64,000 nucleotides of DNA from Antilocapra americana (Eukaryota > Chordata > Mammalia > Artiodactyla > Antilocapridae): contig ML664159.1 in NCBI GenBank assembly GCA_007570785.1, positions 7,782,344 to 7,846,343 on the forward strand. The letters are read 5' to 3'. The translations under genes and the position numbers were made by a program. The first letter of the stretch is position 1; each line of letters opens with the position of its first letter. Of the stretch, positions 22,691 through 33,139 are shown piece by piece. The notes below the pieces were generated by a model. That model did not search any database. It was not told where the DNA came from and saw only the letters and a list, made by a program, of their open reading frames with translations.

Positions 22691-24424
22691 CTGTGTTTGA
22701 GGTCTCCTTTTCTCAGGCTTCAAGGTTGAATTCTTACTTCCTTTTGGTTTCTGCCCTTCTAAGGTTTGTCCAGTGGTTTGTGTAAGCTTTGTATAGAGTG
22801 AGATTTATCCTGAGATTTGTTTGCTTGTTTGTTTGTTTGTTTCTCCTCTGATGGGCAAGGCTGAGTGAGGTGGTAATCCTGTCTGCTGAAGATTGGGTTT
22901 GTATTTTTGTTTTGTTTATTGTTTAGATGAGGCATCCTGCACAGGGTGCTACTGGTGGTTGGGTGATGCTGGGTCTTATATTGAAGTGGTTTCCTTTGTG
23001 TGAGTTCTCACTATTTGATACTCCCTAGGGTTAGTTCTCTGGTGGTCTAGGGTCTTGGAGTCAGCGCTCTCACTCCAAAGGCTCAGGGCTTGATCTCTCT
23101 GGTCAGGAATGAAGATTCCACAAGTGGTTTGTTATGACATTAAGTGAGATTAAAACACATACCCCAAAATGAAAAACCAAAGATGAACCCCAGACAAATG
23201 GTGGTTACAAAATCAGGCAAATAATAATTAAAATAATGAAATATATACATATATATACATAAGCAAAATCAAAACAGTTCAACAAAAATAAAGTACAATA
23301 GATTGATCCAGCAAACAAAGGAAACCAAAAATTATATCTACCAGTTAGGAACAAAACTAAGTAAAGATAAAATGGAAGACAATACTAAAGCAAGGTGCCA
23401 AGTGAGGAATAAAGCAAAAACAACAAACAAACAAACAAAAAACTAACAGATATATTGAGAGGAAAGGGAACAAAAAAAAATAGAGAAAGAATATATATGT
23501 GAAGTTAAACAGAGGTAGATAAAGAAGATTTATATACATTAAAGGTTAACTTCAGGGGGAAAAGAACAGTAGGGAAAGGAAACAAAGGAAAAAGTGTAGA
23601 AAAATAATAGGTTTAAAAAATTAAAATTAAGAATTAGAGAAATAGGAAAGAAAAAAAAGAGGGGAAAGAGGAAAGAAAACAAAGAAAAGAAAAAAAAAAC
23701 TCCACATAACAACAGCAGGACAATGTAGAGGTTGAAGTTTATAACAACAATAAAATGTGCGATTGAAAAATAAACAACTTAAAAGATTAACTAGATTTTA
23801 TATTGCTAATAAAATAGACAAGTATAACAGAGTGGGGAACAAAAAAAGAAAAAATCCAAAAGATACTACAGAACAAGTCAAAACATAAGAATAATGTTTT
23901 CCTTGAGTCACTGATGTCAAGGTCCTTTCCCTTGCTGGGAGTCACAGTCCAGCTCACCTCCCTAGGATGCCCTCAAACACGGTGCTGGTCTCTGGACCTG
24001 CTGTGGGTGCAGCTCAGATTCTAATCTAGTACTACTCCTGTGTGTTCTTGCCTCCAATGTCCACAGCTATCAGAACTAGTGCATTTTTTTTTCCATGGGA
24101 GTTCTCAATGTCCTTTTATATATCCTGTAGACACAGAGTCTGCCTAGTTGATCATGTAGATTTAATCTGCAGCTTGTACAGCTGGTGGGAAGGTATTGAG
24201 TCTTCTTCCTAAGCTTCATTGCCCCTGAGTTTCATTGCGGTTTTATATCTATCTCTGCATATGGATCATCCACTGGGCTTTGCTCCTGAGGCTTCCCTGG
24301 AGGACTTGGATCTGCCCCAGTGAGGGCCAGGTGTGGAGGTTGTGCAGCTGCTTGGGTCACAGGGGTTCTGACAGCACCAGGTTCTCAGGGGAGTTGGTAG
24401 CTAGGGCAGCAGGAAATATCATGC

Positions 24425-24560
24425 TCTAGAAGGGTATGGCAACCAGTGTTGGCCAGTACGCTCCAGTATTCTTGCTTGGAGAACCCCCGTGACAGAGAAG
24501 CCTGGCAGTTCACAGTCTGGAGGGTTGCAAAGAGTTGGACAGAACTAAAGTGACTGTACA
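24425..24560 (+). mobile_element. Bov-A-like segment within L1-B 5' UTR
   Basis: Contains CTCCAGTATTCTTGCTTGGAG and a GGGTTGCAAAGAGTTGGACAG block typical of Bov-A. It ends at the L1-C insertion point; after L1-C the sequence continues at 30933. It may be a SINE that inserted in L1-B, or a part of this L1 subfamily's 5' UTR. Confidence 0.6.
24548..24560. repeat. Left target-site duplication of L1-C
   Basis: AAGTGACTGTACA, identical to 30920-30932. The bottom-strand nick site reads CTTT/AG, close to the L1 endonuclease preference TTTT/AA. Confidence 0.8.
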
Positions 24561-25321
24561 GAATGTGGGTCCTAACCGAGGGTGCTAACCGGAGATAGAC
24601 CGCTGGGTAGCCTTCCCGAGGAAGACCCCCCTGCCAGGCTCGCGGTAGACTTCCCGAGGAAGACCCCCACCAGGCTCGAGAACAGAACAAAGGCGAGCAG
24701 GGACTCGGACCGCGGCGCGAGACAGCCAGGTGGAACTGGGCGGCTGAGGGCTACGGACCGGCCCAGCCCCCGCCGGAGAGCGCCCCGGCGAGGCCTCTGC
24801 CCCCAAACCGCAGGCAGAACTGGGTGCTAGCCAAGACCTCTGGGGACTCTGGACAGTCGCCACCAGAATTCGGCGCTTCTCATATCTGAGAAAACGCCCC
24901 CAGCTGCACACTGAAAAAACCGAGCAGCTGGGCCGGGGGAGGGGAGAAGCCACAGCCCCAAACTGCGTCACCAGAGTGCGCTGCCAGAGTCTGTCACTGC
25001 ACATCTGAGAAGACACGCCCAGCTGCCAGCAGAAAGAGCCGAGCGGCTGGGCCTAGGGAGAGGAGAAGCCATAGCCTCCAATTGCGTCATCAGAGTGCGC
25101 CGCCAGCTGAGAGCCTGAGCAGAGGGGGCGGGAAAAGCGCAGGCGCCGGGAGCAAACCGCAGAGCGCTGAATAGACACTGAAGGGGCCAGCAGAGGTCGC
25201 CAAATCAAGCAGGACCTACCGCTTAAGAACCCAACCAGGAAACTTTGACAAAACACACATCCAACCCCTCCCATAGTGAGGAACCCCCACAATAAAGGGG
25301 CAACACAGCAAGATAAGCAAG
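24561..25321 (+). promoter_or_regulatory. L1-C 5' UTR/internal promoter region
   Basis: GC- and CpG-rich. It contains a short repeat with CTTCCCGAGGAAGACCCCC (about 24615-24675) and two ~119-bp units whose CAGCTG landmarks are at 24901 and 25020. The unit shared with the L1-A 5' UTR is the stretch next to ORF1 and the CGCTGAATAGACACT block. It lacks the ~0.6-kb A-rich and tandem part seen in L1-A. Confidence 0.7.
24901..25110. repeat. Tandem ~119-bp units in L1-C 5' UTR
   Basis: CAGCTG followed by a GAGC(A/G)GCTGGGCC block and a TGCGTCA(C/T)CAGAGTGCGC block recur with an offset of about 119 bases. The copies are diverged. They look like promoter monomers, by analogy with other L1 5' UTRs. 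Confidence 0.75.
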
Positions 25322-26247
25322 ATGAAAAGGCAGAGAAATACCCAGCAAGTAAAGGACCAGGATAAATATCCCCTAGACCAAACAAAAGACGAAGAGATAG
25401 GTTGTCTACCTGACAAAGAATTCCGAATAATGATAGTGAAAATGATCCAAAACCTGGAAAATAAGTTGGAGTTGCAGTTCAATAACCTGCAGGCAAGGAT
25501 TGAGAAGATGCAGGTAAGCTTGAACAAGGACTTAGAAGAAATGAAAAAGAGTCAAAATACAATAAATAATGCAAGAAATGAGATCAAAAACACCCTGGAG
25601 GGAACCAACAGTAGAATAACAGAAATAGAAGACAGGATAAGTGAAATAGAAGATAGAATGGCAGAAATAAATGAAACAGAAAGGAATAATGAAAAAGAAT
25701 TAAAAGAAATGAGGACAATCTCAGAGACCTCTGGGACAATATTAAACGCACCAATATTCGAATCATAGGAATCCCAGAAGAAGAAGACAAAAAGAAAGAC
25801 CGTCAAAAAATTCTTGAAGAAATCATTGTTGAAAATTTCCCTAAATTGGGAAAGCAAATAACATCTCAGGTCCAAGAAACACAGAGGGTCCCAAATAGAA
25901 TCAACCCCAAGCGGAACACCCCAAGACACATATTAATCAAATTAATAAATATCAAATACAAAGACAAAATATTAAAAGCAGTGAGGGAGAAGCAAAAAAT
26001 AACCCACAAGGGGAATCCCATAAGGATAACAGCTGATCTCTCAATAGAAACGCTTCAGGCCAGAAGGGAATGGCAGAGCATTCTTAAAGTCATGGAAGAA
26101 AATAAGCTACAACCCCGATTACTGTACCCAGCAAAAATTTCATTCAAATTTGAAGGAGAATTCAAAAGTTTTTCAGACAAGCAGAAACTGAGAGAATTCA
26201 GCAACACCAAACCAGCCCTCCAATGAATGCTAAAGGATCTTTCCTAG
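25322..26247 (+). pseudogene. L1 ORF1: L1-C ORF1, frameshifted
   Basis: Homologous along its length to L1-A ORF1. The coiled-coil part reads from M1 at 25322. One A is missing in an A-rich stretch near 25690-25697 (AATGAAAAAGAA against AATGAAAAAAGAA in L1-A), which ends the first frame at 25768. The RRM-like and C-terminal domains then continue in another frame (ORF from 25846). A TGA at 26224-26226 replaces AGA, seven codons before the usual TAG at 26245-26247. As read, it would give only a coiled-coil fragment of about 148 residues. Confidence 0.92.
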
Positions 26248-26303
26248 ATAGGAAACACGGATGGGATATATAATCTCGATCCCAAAACAATAAAATAGAA
26301 GAA

Positions 26304-29300
26304 ATGGCAACAGGATCATATTTATCAATAATTACCTTAAATGTAAACGGGCTGAATGCCCCAACCAAAAGACAAAGCCTGGCCGATTGGATACAGAAAC
26401 AAGACCCCTATATATGTTGCCTACAAGAGACCCACCTCAAATCTAGGGACACATATATACTGAAAGTTAAAGGCTGGAAAAAGATATTCCATGCAAATAA
26501 AGACCAAAAGAAAGCAGGAGTGGCAATACTCATATCAGATAAAGTAGACTTTAAAATAAAGGCAGTGAAAAGAGATAAAGATGGACATTACATAATGATC
26601 AAAGGATCAATCGAGGAAGAAGAAATAACAGTTATAAATATTTATGCATCCAACATAGGAGCACCACAATATGTAAGGCAAATGCTAACAAGTATGAAAG
26701 GGGAAATTAACAACAACACAGTAATAGTGGGAGACTTTAATACACCACTCACACCAATGGATAAATCAACTAAACAGAAAAGTAACAAGGAAATTCAAAC
26801 TTTAAATGATACAATAGACCAGCTAGACCTAATTGATATCTATAGGTCACTCCACCCCAAAACAAGGAATTTCACTTTTTTCTCAAGTGCACACGGGACC
26901 TTCTCCAGGATAGATCACATCCTGGGCCATAAATCTAGCCTTGGTAAATTCAAAAATATTGAAATCATCCCAAGCATCTTTTCTGATCACAATGCAGTGA
27001 GATTAGGTATCAATTACAGGAGAAAACCATTCAAAACCTCCAACATATGGAGGCTCAACAACACACTGCTGAATAACCAACAAATCACAGAAGAAATTAA
27101 AAATGAAATTCAGTTATGCATAGAAACAAATGAAAATGAAAACACAACAGCCCATAACCTATGGAACACTGTGAAAGCAGTGCTAAGGGGAAGGTTCATA
27201 GCAATTCAAGCTCACCTCAGGAAACAAGAAAAAAATCAAATAAATAACCTTACTTTACACCTAAAGCAACTGGAAATGGAAGAAATGCAGAAGCCCAGGT
27301 CTAGTAGAAGGAAAGAAATCTTAAAGATCAGGGCAGAAATAAACGCAAAGGAAACAAAAGAGACCATAGCAAAAATCAACCAATCCAAAAGCTGGTTCTT
27401 TTAGAAGATAAATAAAATTGACAAACCATTAGTCAGACTCATCAAGAAACAAAGGGAGAACCAAATCAACAGAATTAGAAATGAAAACGGAGAGATCACA
27501 ACAGAAAACACAGAAATATAAAGGATCATAAGAGACTATTATCAGCAGCTATATGCAAATAAACTGGACAACCTGGATGAAATGGACAGATTCCTAGAAA
27601 AGTCTAACTTTCCAAGACTAAACCAGGAAGAGATAGATAATCTTAATAGACCCATCATAAGCTCAGAAATTGAAACCGTAATCAGAAATCTTCCAAAGAA
27701 CAAAAGCCCAGGACCAGATGGCTTCACAGCTGAATTCTACCAAAAATTTAGAGAAGAGCTAACACCTATTCTACTCAAACTCTTCCAGAAAATTGCAGAC
27801 GAAGGTAAACTTCCAAACTCATTCTATGAGGCCTCCATCACCCTAATTCCAAAACCCGGCAAAGATGCCACAAAAAAAGAAAACTACAGGCCAATATCAC
27901 TGATGAACTTAGATGCAAAAATCCTTAACAAAATTCTAGCAAATAGAATCCAACAACACATTAAAAAAATCATAAATCATGGTCAAGTAGGCTTTATCCC
28001 AGGGATGCAAGGATTCTTCAATCTCCGCAAATCAATCAATGTAATACACCACATTAACAAATTGAAAAATAAAAATCACATGATTATCTCAATAGATGCA
28101 GAGAAAGCCTTTGAAAAAATTCAACATCCATTTATGATAAAAACCTTCCAAAAAGCAGGAATAGAAGGAACATTCCTCAACATAATAAAAGCTATATATG
28201 ACAAACCCACAGCAAACATTATCCTCAATGGTGAAAAACTGAAATCATTCCCCCTGAAGTCAGGAACAAGACAAGGATGCCCACTCTCACCACTACTTTT
28301 CAACATAGTTTTGGAAGTCTTGGCCACAGCAATCAGAGCAGATAAAGAAATCAAAGGAATCCAGATTGCAAAAGAAGAAGTAAAACTCTCTCTGTTTGCA
28401 GATGACATGATCCTCTATATTGAAAACCCTAAAGACTCTACGAGAAAATTACTAGAGCTAATCAGTGAATATAGCAAAGTTTCAGGATACAAAATCAACA
28501 CACAGAAATCCCTGGCATTTCTATACACTAACAATGAGAAAACAGAAAGAGAAATTATGGAAACAATTCCATTCACCATCGAAACAAAAAGAATAAAATA
28601 CTTAGGAGTATTTCTACCTAAAGAAACAAAAGACTTGTATAGAGAAAACTATAAAACACTGATGAAAGAAATCAAAGAGGACACAAACAGATGGAGAAAT
28701 GTGCCGTATTCATGGATTGGAAGAATCAATATAGTGAAAATGAGTATACTACCCAAAGCAATCTATAGATTCAATGCAATTCCTATCAAGCTACCAGAGG
28801 TCTTTTTCAGAGAATTAGAACAAATAATTTCACAATTTGTATGGAAATACAAAAAACCTCGTATAGCCAAAGCAATCTTGAGAAAGAAGATTGGAATTGG
28901 AGGAATCAACCTACCTGACTTTAAGCTATACTACAAATCCACAGTCATTAAGACAGTACGGTACTGGCACAAAGACAGAAATATAGATCAATGGAACAAA
29001 ATAGATAGCCCAGAGATAAATCCACGCATCTATGGACACCTTATCTTTGACAAAGGAGGCAAGAATATACAAAGGAGAAGACAACCTCTTTAACAAGTGG
29101 TGCTGGGAAAACTGGATAGCCACTTGTAAAAGAATGAAACTAGAACACTTTCTAACACCATACACAAAGATAAATTCAAAATGGATCAAAGATCTAAGCA
29201 TAAGACCAGAAACTATAAAACTCCTAGAGGATAACATTGGGAAAACCGTCTCTGACATAAACCAAAGCAGAATCCTACATGACCCACTTCCCAGAATACT

Positions 29301-30111
29301 GGAAATAAAAGCACGAATAAACAAATGGGACCTAATTAAAATTAAAAGCTTCTGCACTGCAAAGGAAACTATAAGCAAGGTGAAAAGACAGCCTTCAGAA
29401 TGGGAGAAAATAATAGCCAATGAAGCAACGGACAAACAATTAATCTCAAAAATATACAAGCAACTCCTTCAGCTCCATTCTAGGAAAATAAACGACCCAA
29501 TCAAAAAGTGGGCCAAAGAACTTAACAGACATTTCTCCAAAGAAGACATAAAAATGGCTAACAAACACATGAAAAGATGCTCAACATCACTCATTATCAG
29601 AGAAATGCAAATCAAAACCACAATGAGATATCACTTTACACCACTCAGAATGGCTGCAATCCAAAAATCCACAAGTAATAAATGCTGGAGAGGATGTGGA
29701 GAAAAGGGAACTCTCTTACACTGTTGGTGGGATTGCAAACTAGTACAGCCACTATGGAAAACAGTGTGGAGGTTCCTTAAAAAACTGCAAATAGTCCTGC
29801 CATATGACCCAGCAATCCCACTGCTGGGCATACACACCAAGGAAACCAGAATTGAAAGAGCCACGTGTACCCCAATGTTCATCGCTGCTTTATTTACAAT
29901 AGCCAGGACATGGAAGCAACCTAGATGCCCATCAACTGACCAATGGATAAGAAAGCTGTGGTACATATACACAATGGAATATTACTCAGCATTAAGGAAA
30001 AATTCATTTGAATCAGTTCTACTCAGATGGACGAAACTGGAGCCCATTATCCAGAGTGAAGTAAGCCAGAAGCAAAAACAACAATACAGTGTATTAATGC
30101 ATATATATTGA
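26304..30111 (+). pseudogene. L1 ORF2: L1-C ORF2, two stops and a frameshift
   Basis: A homologue of L1-A ORF2 starting [10 protein letters not shown]. It has an intact endonuclease set including D204 in RIDH (H204 in L1-A), SDH near 227-229, and an RT with FADD in the 27582-29093 segment. Damage: TAG at codon 367 (27402-27404, Glu in L1-A), TAA at codon 406 (27519-27521, Gln in L1-A), and a 2-base deletion near 29071-29080 that shifts the C-terminal part to another frame, which then reads to 30111. Only an isolated endonuclease fragment of 366 residues is directly readable from the start codon. Confidence 0.94.
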
Positions 30112-30394
30112 ATTTAGAAAGATGGTAATGAGAACCCAGCATGCGAGACAGCAAAAGGAACGCAGATGTATAGAATAGACTCGTGGCCTCTGTGGATGAG
30201 GGAAAGGGTGGGATGATATGGGAGAATGGCTTTGAAACATGTTAATTATCATATGTCTAATCAATAGCCGGCCCAAGATTGATGCTTGGGACTGGTGCAA
30301 CGAGATTTCCCGGAGGGAGGGAGGAGGGAGGGGGGTTCTGGAGGGGGAGCATATGTAAACCCATGGTGATATCATGTCATTGTTTGGCAAAACT

Positions 30395-30400
30395 AATAAA
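30395..30400 (+). terminator. L1-C own polyadenylation signal
   Basis: AATAAA, followed by an impure A-rich tract (30406-30432). It appears to have been read through in the transcript that inserted here. Confidence 0.75.
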
Positions 30401-30432
30401 AATTTAAAAAAAAAAAGAAAAGGAAAAAAAAA

Positions 30433-30908
30433 GACATGGATTTTAAAAAAAGTCATGCTCTCTAGACTATATCTCCATCTATAAAGGTCTTCTTTTTCCT
30501 GCTTATATCTGTTCTTATATCATGTATTGACAGATGTCTTCTTAGTTCATGTTTGCACAGAAAAACATAAGTATGTCAGGTTGTACCATCCACATTATAC
30601 TCTAGTCTCTCCAGTCCCCCCATCTCCTTCCCATCTTGTCCCAATGTAATTAATAACCTTCAAAAACAAATCCCCCCAAAACACCAAGTTTGATTGGTTT
30701 CTTTGGCGAATTCTCTTCAACATTTAAGGAAGAAATGATACACTCTCCATAAGCTCTTCCAGAAGCTAGAAGTACTTCCTAACGCATTCTCTGATACTAG
30801 TATTACCCTAATACCAAAATCAGATAAAGACATTACAAGAAAGGAAAACTACATATGGCCAATATCTCTTATTAATATAAACATTCTGAATAAAATATTA
30901 ACAAACTG
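30433..30908 (+). other. Candidate 3'-transduced genomic segment
   Basis: Lies between the L1-C A-rich tract and the second A-run, inside the TSD. The first part (30433-~30656) is unassigned. The second part (about 30657-30908) is an old L1 ORF2 fragment on the plus strand, recognisable by PK-rich and ENY..PIS-type coding. It would be flanking DNA of the L1-C source locus, copied by read-through. Alternatively it is a separate small insertion. Confidence 0.65.
30889..30894 (+). terminator. Downstream polyadenylation signal used in the transduced transcript
   Basis: A canonical AATAAA lies 15 bases before the second A-run (30909-30917), the normal spacing between signal and cleavage site. Confidence 0.7.
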
Positions 30909-30919
30909 AAAAAAAAATG

Positions 30920-30932
30920 AAGTGACTGTACA
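30920..30932. repeat. Right target-site duplication of L1-C
   Basis: AAGTGACTGTACA, identical to 24548-24560 and placed directly after the second A-run. L1-B 5' UTR sequence resumes after it. Confidence 0.8.
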
Positions 30933-31632
30933 TGCAGACGCAAAACTTTTTTTTTGCCTGTGGCAGCTCTGCCCCAGTGAGAGTTGAGCGTGAAGGTGGC
31001 ACAACTGCTTGGGTCACGGGGACCCTGGAGACACCAAGTGTACAGGAACATGCACTGCCTCAGCCATAGGAGTTATGGCCCTATCAGTCTTTTTTCAAGC
31101 ATCTGGCAGCTGGTGATCAGAAGGCCTCTTTGGCTAGTCTTTCTCCATAGTTCCACCCATTCATGCATTTAGAGGGCTCCCTTCCCTGGGGTCCTTCTCT
31201 GTTGTCCAGTGCATCAGGCACTTAGAGGGGCCCCCCTGGTTGGGGTGCTGGTCTGTAGATAAGTACATCAGGCACTTAGGGGGATCCCTGGCTGGAGTCC
31301 CACAGATCGGCTGTTTCACTCTCAGCCTTAAATGTTTCTCCTCTGACTCAGACAGTTGCCCTGATTTGGGAATCAGACCCCTGCTTCATTTCCCCAACTG
31401 GCCAAGGGCAGGTCCAGTCCTAATAACACTCCTGTTTTTCCCCCTAGTTCCTTCATTCTACTGAGTTTTGTGTGGTTCTGTATATTCTCTTCTGCTAGTC
31501 AGGTACTCCTGTACACTCTCAGCTGGTGTTCTGTACACACTTCTGTGTCTTAAGGTACATTCTTGATGTATCTGTGGAGAGAGACGTGTTCCATATCCAC
31601 CTACTCCTCTGCCATCTTGTTCTCCGTCCACA
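30933..31632 (-). promoter_or_regulatory. L1-B 5' UTR, distal part with 5' end
   Basis: Continuation of L1-B after the L1-C insertion. 30955-31060 is homologous to 24260-24390. The 5' terminus, read on minus, contains CAAGATGGC (31611-31619), the YY1-type site found at the start of mammalian L1s. This supports a full-length 5' end near 31632. Confidence 0.75.
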
Positions 31633-31772
31633 GCTGGATTCTTTACCATCTGAGCCACAAGGGAAGCCCCAAAACACTGAAGTGGGTAGTGGATCTTCCC
31701 AACCCAGGAATTGAACTGGGGTTTCCTACATTTCAGGCAGATTCTTTACTTTCTGAGCCATTGGGGAAACCC
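31633..31772 (-). mobile_element. Bov-tA SINE, right part (split by L1-B)
   Basis: Read on minus: a complete first tRNA-like head (31772 to ~31675), then a second head beginning GGGGCTTCCC (31670) that breaks off at the L1-B 5' end and resumes at 18372. This gives one double-headed Bov-tA of about 320 bases. Confidence 0.82.
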
Positions 31773-31955
31773 TTACGCTTGCAATACAGGAGATCCGGGT
31801 TTGATCTCTGGGTCAGGAAGAGCCCCTGGAGAAGAAAATAACAACCCACTCTAGTGTTCTTGCCAGGAGAATACCATGGACAGAGGAGCCTGACAGGCTA
31901 CAGTCCATGGGGTCGCAAAGAATTGGACATGACTAAGCAACTAACACTTTCATTC
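31773..31955 (+). mobile_element. Bov-tA SINE, head-truncated
   Basis: Plus-strand partial tRNA head plus Bov-A body, ending GGACATGACTAAGCAAC. It is directly inverted relative to the preceding Bov-tA. Confidence 0.85.
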
Positions 31956-32965
31956 ACAATGTAAGTATAAGAGTATCTGTGATTCTTTTGTCCTTTCCTA
32001 GTACTGTAGTATGTGTGCAAATGCTCCAGCCAGCAGTTTGGCCTTTATAGCAAGAAGAGAGGTGAAAGGGAAAAGGTGGTACAAACTGTCTACTTATAGG
32101 TTGCATGCTCTCCCTCTTTTTAGGGGTTTCAGAAATCAGGGAACATACTTGTCATGACTCATTGTTATGTATATAGTCATGACATAATTGTTATGACTAA
32201 TGTGCATTTGAAATCTGTCACTCAGAACTGGACACACTGTTTCCTGAATAAAATAAAAGTTGTTTTGACAAAAGGCCACAATGCCACATAGTAAGGAAAG
32301 AAAAAGTCTCAAACGGTATATAATATATATATAGAAAAGTCTTCTGCATTCTCAGTGCTGGTCTTTTTCTCTAAACATGGCCACTTACTATTTTCTAGTG
32401 TGTACTTCTAAAATTTGTCTGGGCAGATGCCTGTCTCTTTAAGACAGTTGCTTATAACATCTTTTTCTGGAATCTGGTGTTCACTTCTACTTTCGAGTAC
32501 TTACTAAAGTGATCCCACCATCTCTCTAGGTTGCTCTGTAGAACAGCACCCAAGATTGGATGATATTGGCCCTCTTCCTTATAGTTCCTGCTTACCTAGA
32601 AAACATCCTCATCACTTGCTTGAGACACTTGAGAGTCAGGACAAGCTACGTTGACTCTGTTTTGCAGCATTGGGTGACATTGATCAAATGTGAGTTAGGC
32701 ACAAGTCCTCCATGGCTCCAAATATGAACTCTCCAAGTGTCTCCAGACACCTCCGTTCTGCAGGCTTGGGCAGCAATGGAAAGTATCCCATACTCCCTAC
32801 CCAAAGAGGTGGTGGGAACCTCTGTGCCAAAGTCCCTCCTAAAAGAATGTGCAGCAAATTCAATCTCCTAATTCTCTGACCACTTTTCCTGTCCACCTGA
32901 CCGAGGCTGCAAGAGTCACAAAAGTGGTTCTTGAACATTTCCATTGTAAATGTTGCATATGGTAA
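31956..32965. other. Unassigned sequence
   Basis: No gene or clear repeat. A short TA-rich patch is present near 32318-32334. Confidence 0.45.
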
Positions 32966-32970
32966 CCTTG

Positions 32971-33094
32971 GAGAAAGAAATGGCAACCCACTCCAGTGTT
33001 CTTGCCTGGAAAATCCCATAGACAGAGGAGCCTGACAGGCTACTGTCCATGGGGTCTCAAAGAGTAGGACATGACTGAGCGAATTTACTCTCTT
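32971..33094 (+). mobile_element. Bov-A-type SINE
   Basis: Plus-strand body starting GGAGAAAGAAATGGCAACCC and ending with a GACATGACTGAGCG block. It is paired with an inverted Bov-tA at 33140-33335. Confidence 0.85.
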
Positions 33095-33110
33095 TTGTGG
33101 TATCCTAATG

Positions 33111-33139
33111 CTTTAGTATATGTTGTGCATATACTAAAG
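33111..33139. repeat. Perfect palindrome between inverted SINEs
   Basis: CTTTAGTATATG (33111-33122) is the exact reverse complement of CATATACTAAAG (33128-33139), around a 5-base loop. It lies in the gap between two SINEs in opposite orientation. Confidence 0.88.

Larger units (their letters stand above)
22691..24560 (-). promoter_or_regulatory. L1-B 5' UTR, ORF1-proximal part
   Basis: Upstream of the L1-B ORF1 remnant on the minus strand. It has an A-rich segment (23150-23900 as read on plus) and then a GC-richer part. About 24260-24390 is homologous to 30955-31060 on the far side of L1-C, implying ~300-bp tandem 5' UTR units. About 24425-24560 resembles a Bov-A SINE body on the plus strand. 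Confidence 0.65.
24561..30917 (+). mobile_element. LINE-1 element L1-C with 3'-transduced tail
   Basis: A full-length plus-strand L1: 5' UTR 24561-25321, ORF1 25322-26247, ORF2 26304-30111, 3' UTR to ~30405 with AATAAA at 30395-30400, and an impure A-rich tract to ~30432. A further ~476 bases (30433-30908) follow, with AATAAA at 30889-30894 and a 9-base A-run at 30909-30917. The enclosing 13-base TSD lies outside this second A-run, so all of it appears to have inserted as one unit. ORF1 and ORF2 carry several inactivating changes. It sits in the 5' UTR of L1-B in opposite orientation. Confidence 0.88.
18373..31632 (-). mobile_element. LINE-1 element L1-B, full-length frame with nested insertions
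   Basis: An older L1 on the minus strand. Its 3' end is near 18373-18400 and its 5' end near 31632. It is interrupted by a Bov-A SINE (20348-20464) and by L1-C with its transduced tail (24561-30917). Both ends lie inside one Bov-tA and share GGATTCTTT as a likely TSD. Its parts are 3' UTR and ORF2 C-terminus to ~19095, ORF2 remnants to 21691, ORF1 remnants to ~22690, then a long 5' UTR. Protein identity to L1-A is lower, with many stops and indels, so it is older than L1-A and L1-C. Confidence 0.85.

Noticed and set aside
24582..24830. GC-rich open frames as a host gene with CpG-island promoter
   Set aside because: The GC-rich block is the L1-C 5' UTR, bounded on the left by its TSD and followed by ORF1.
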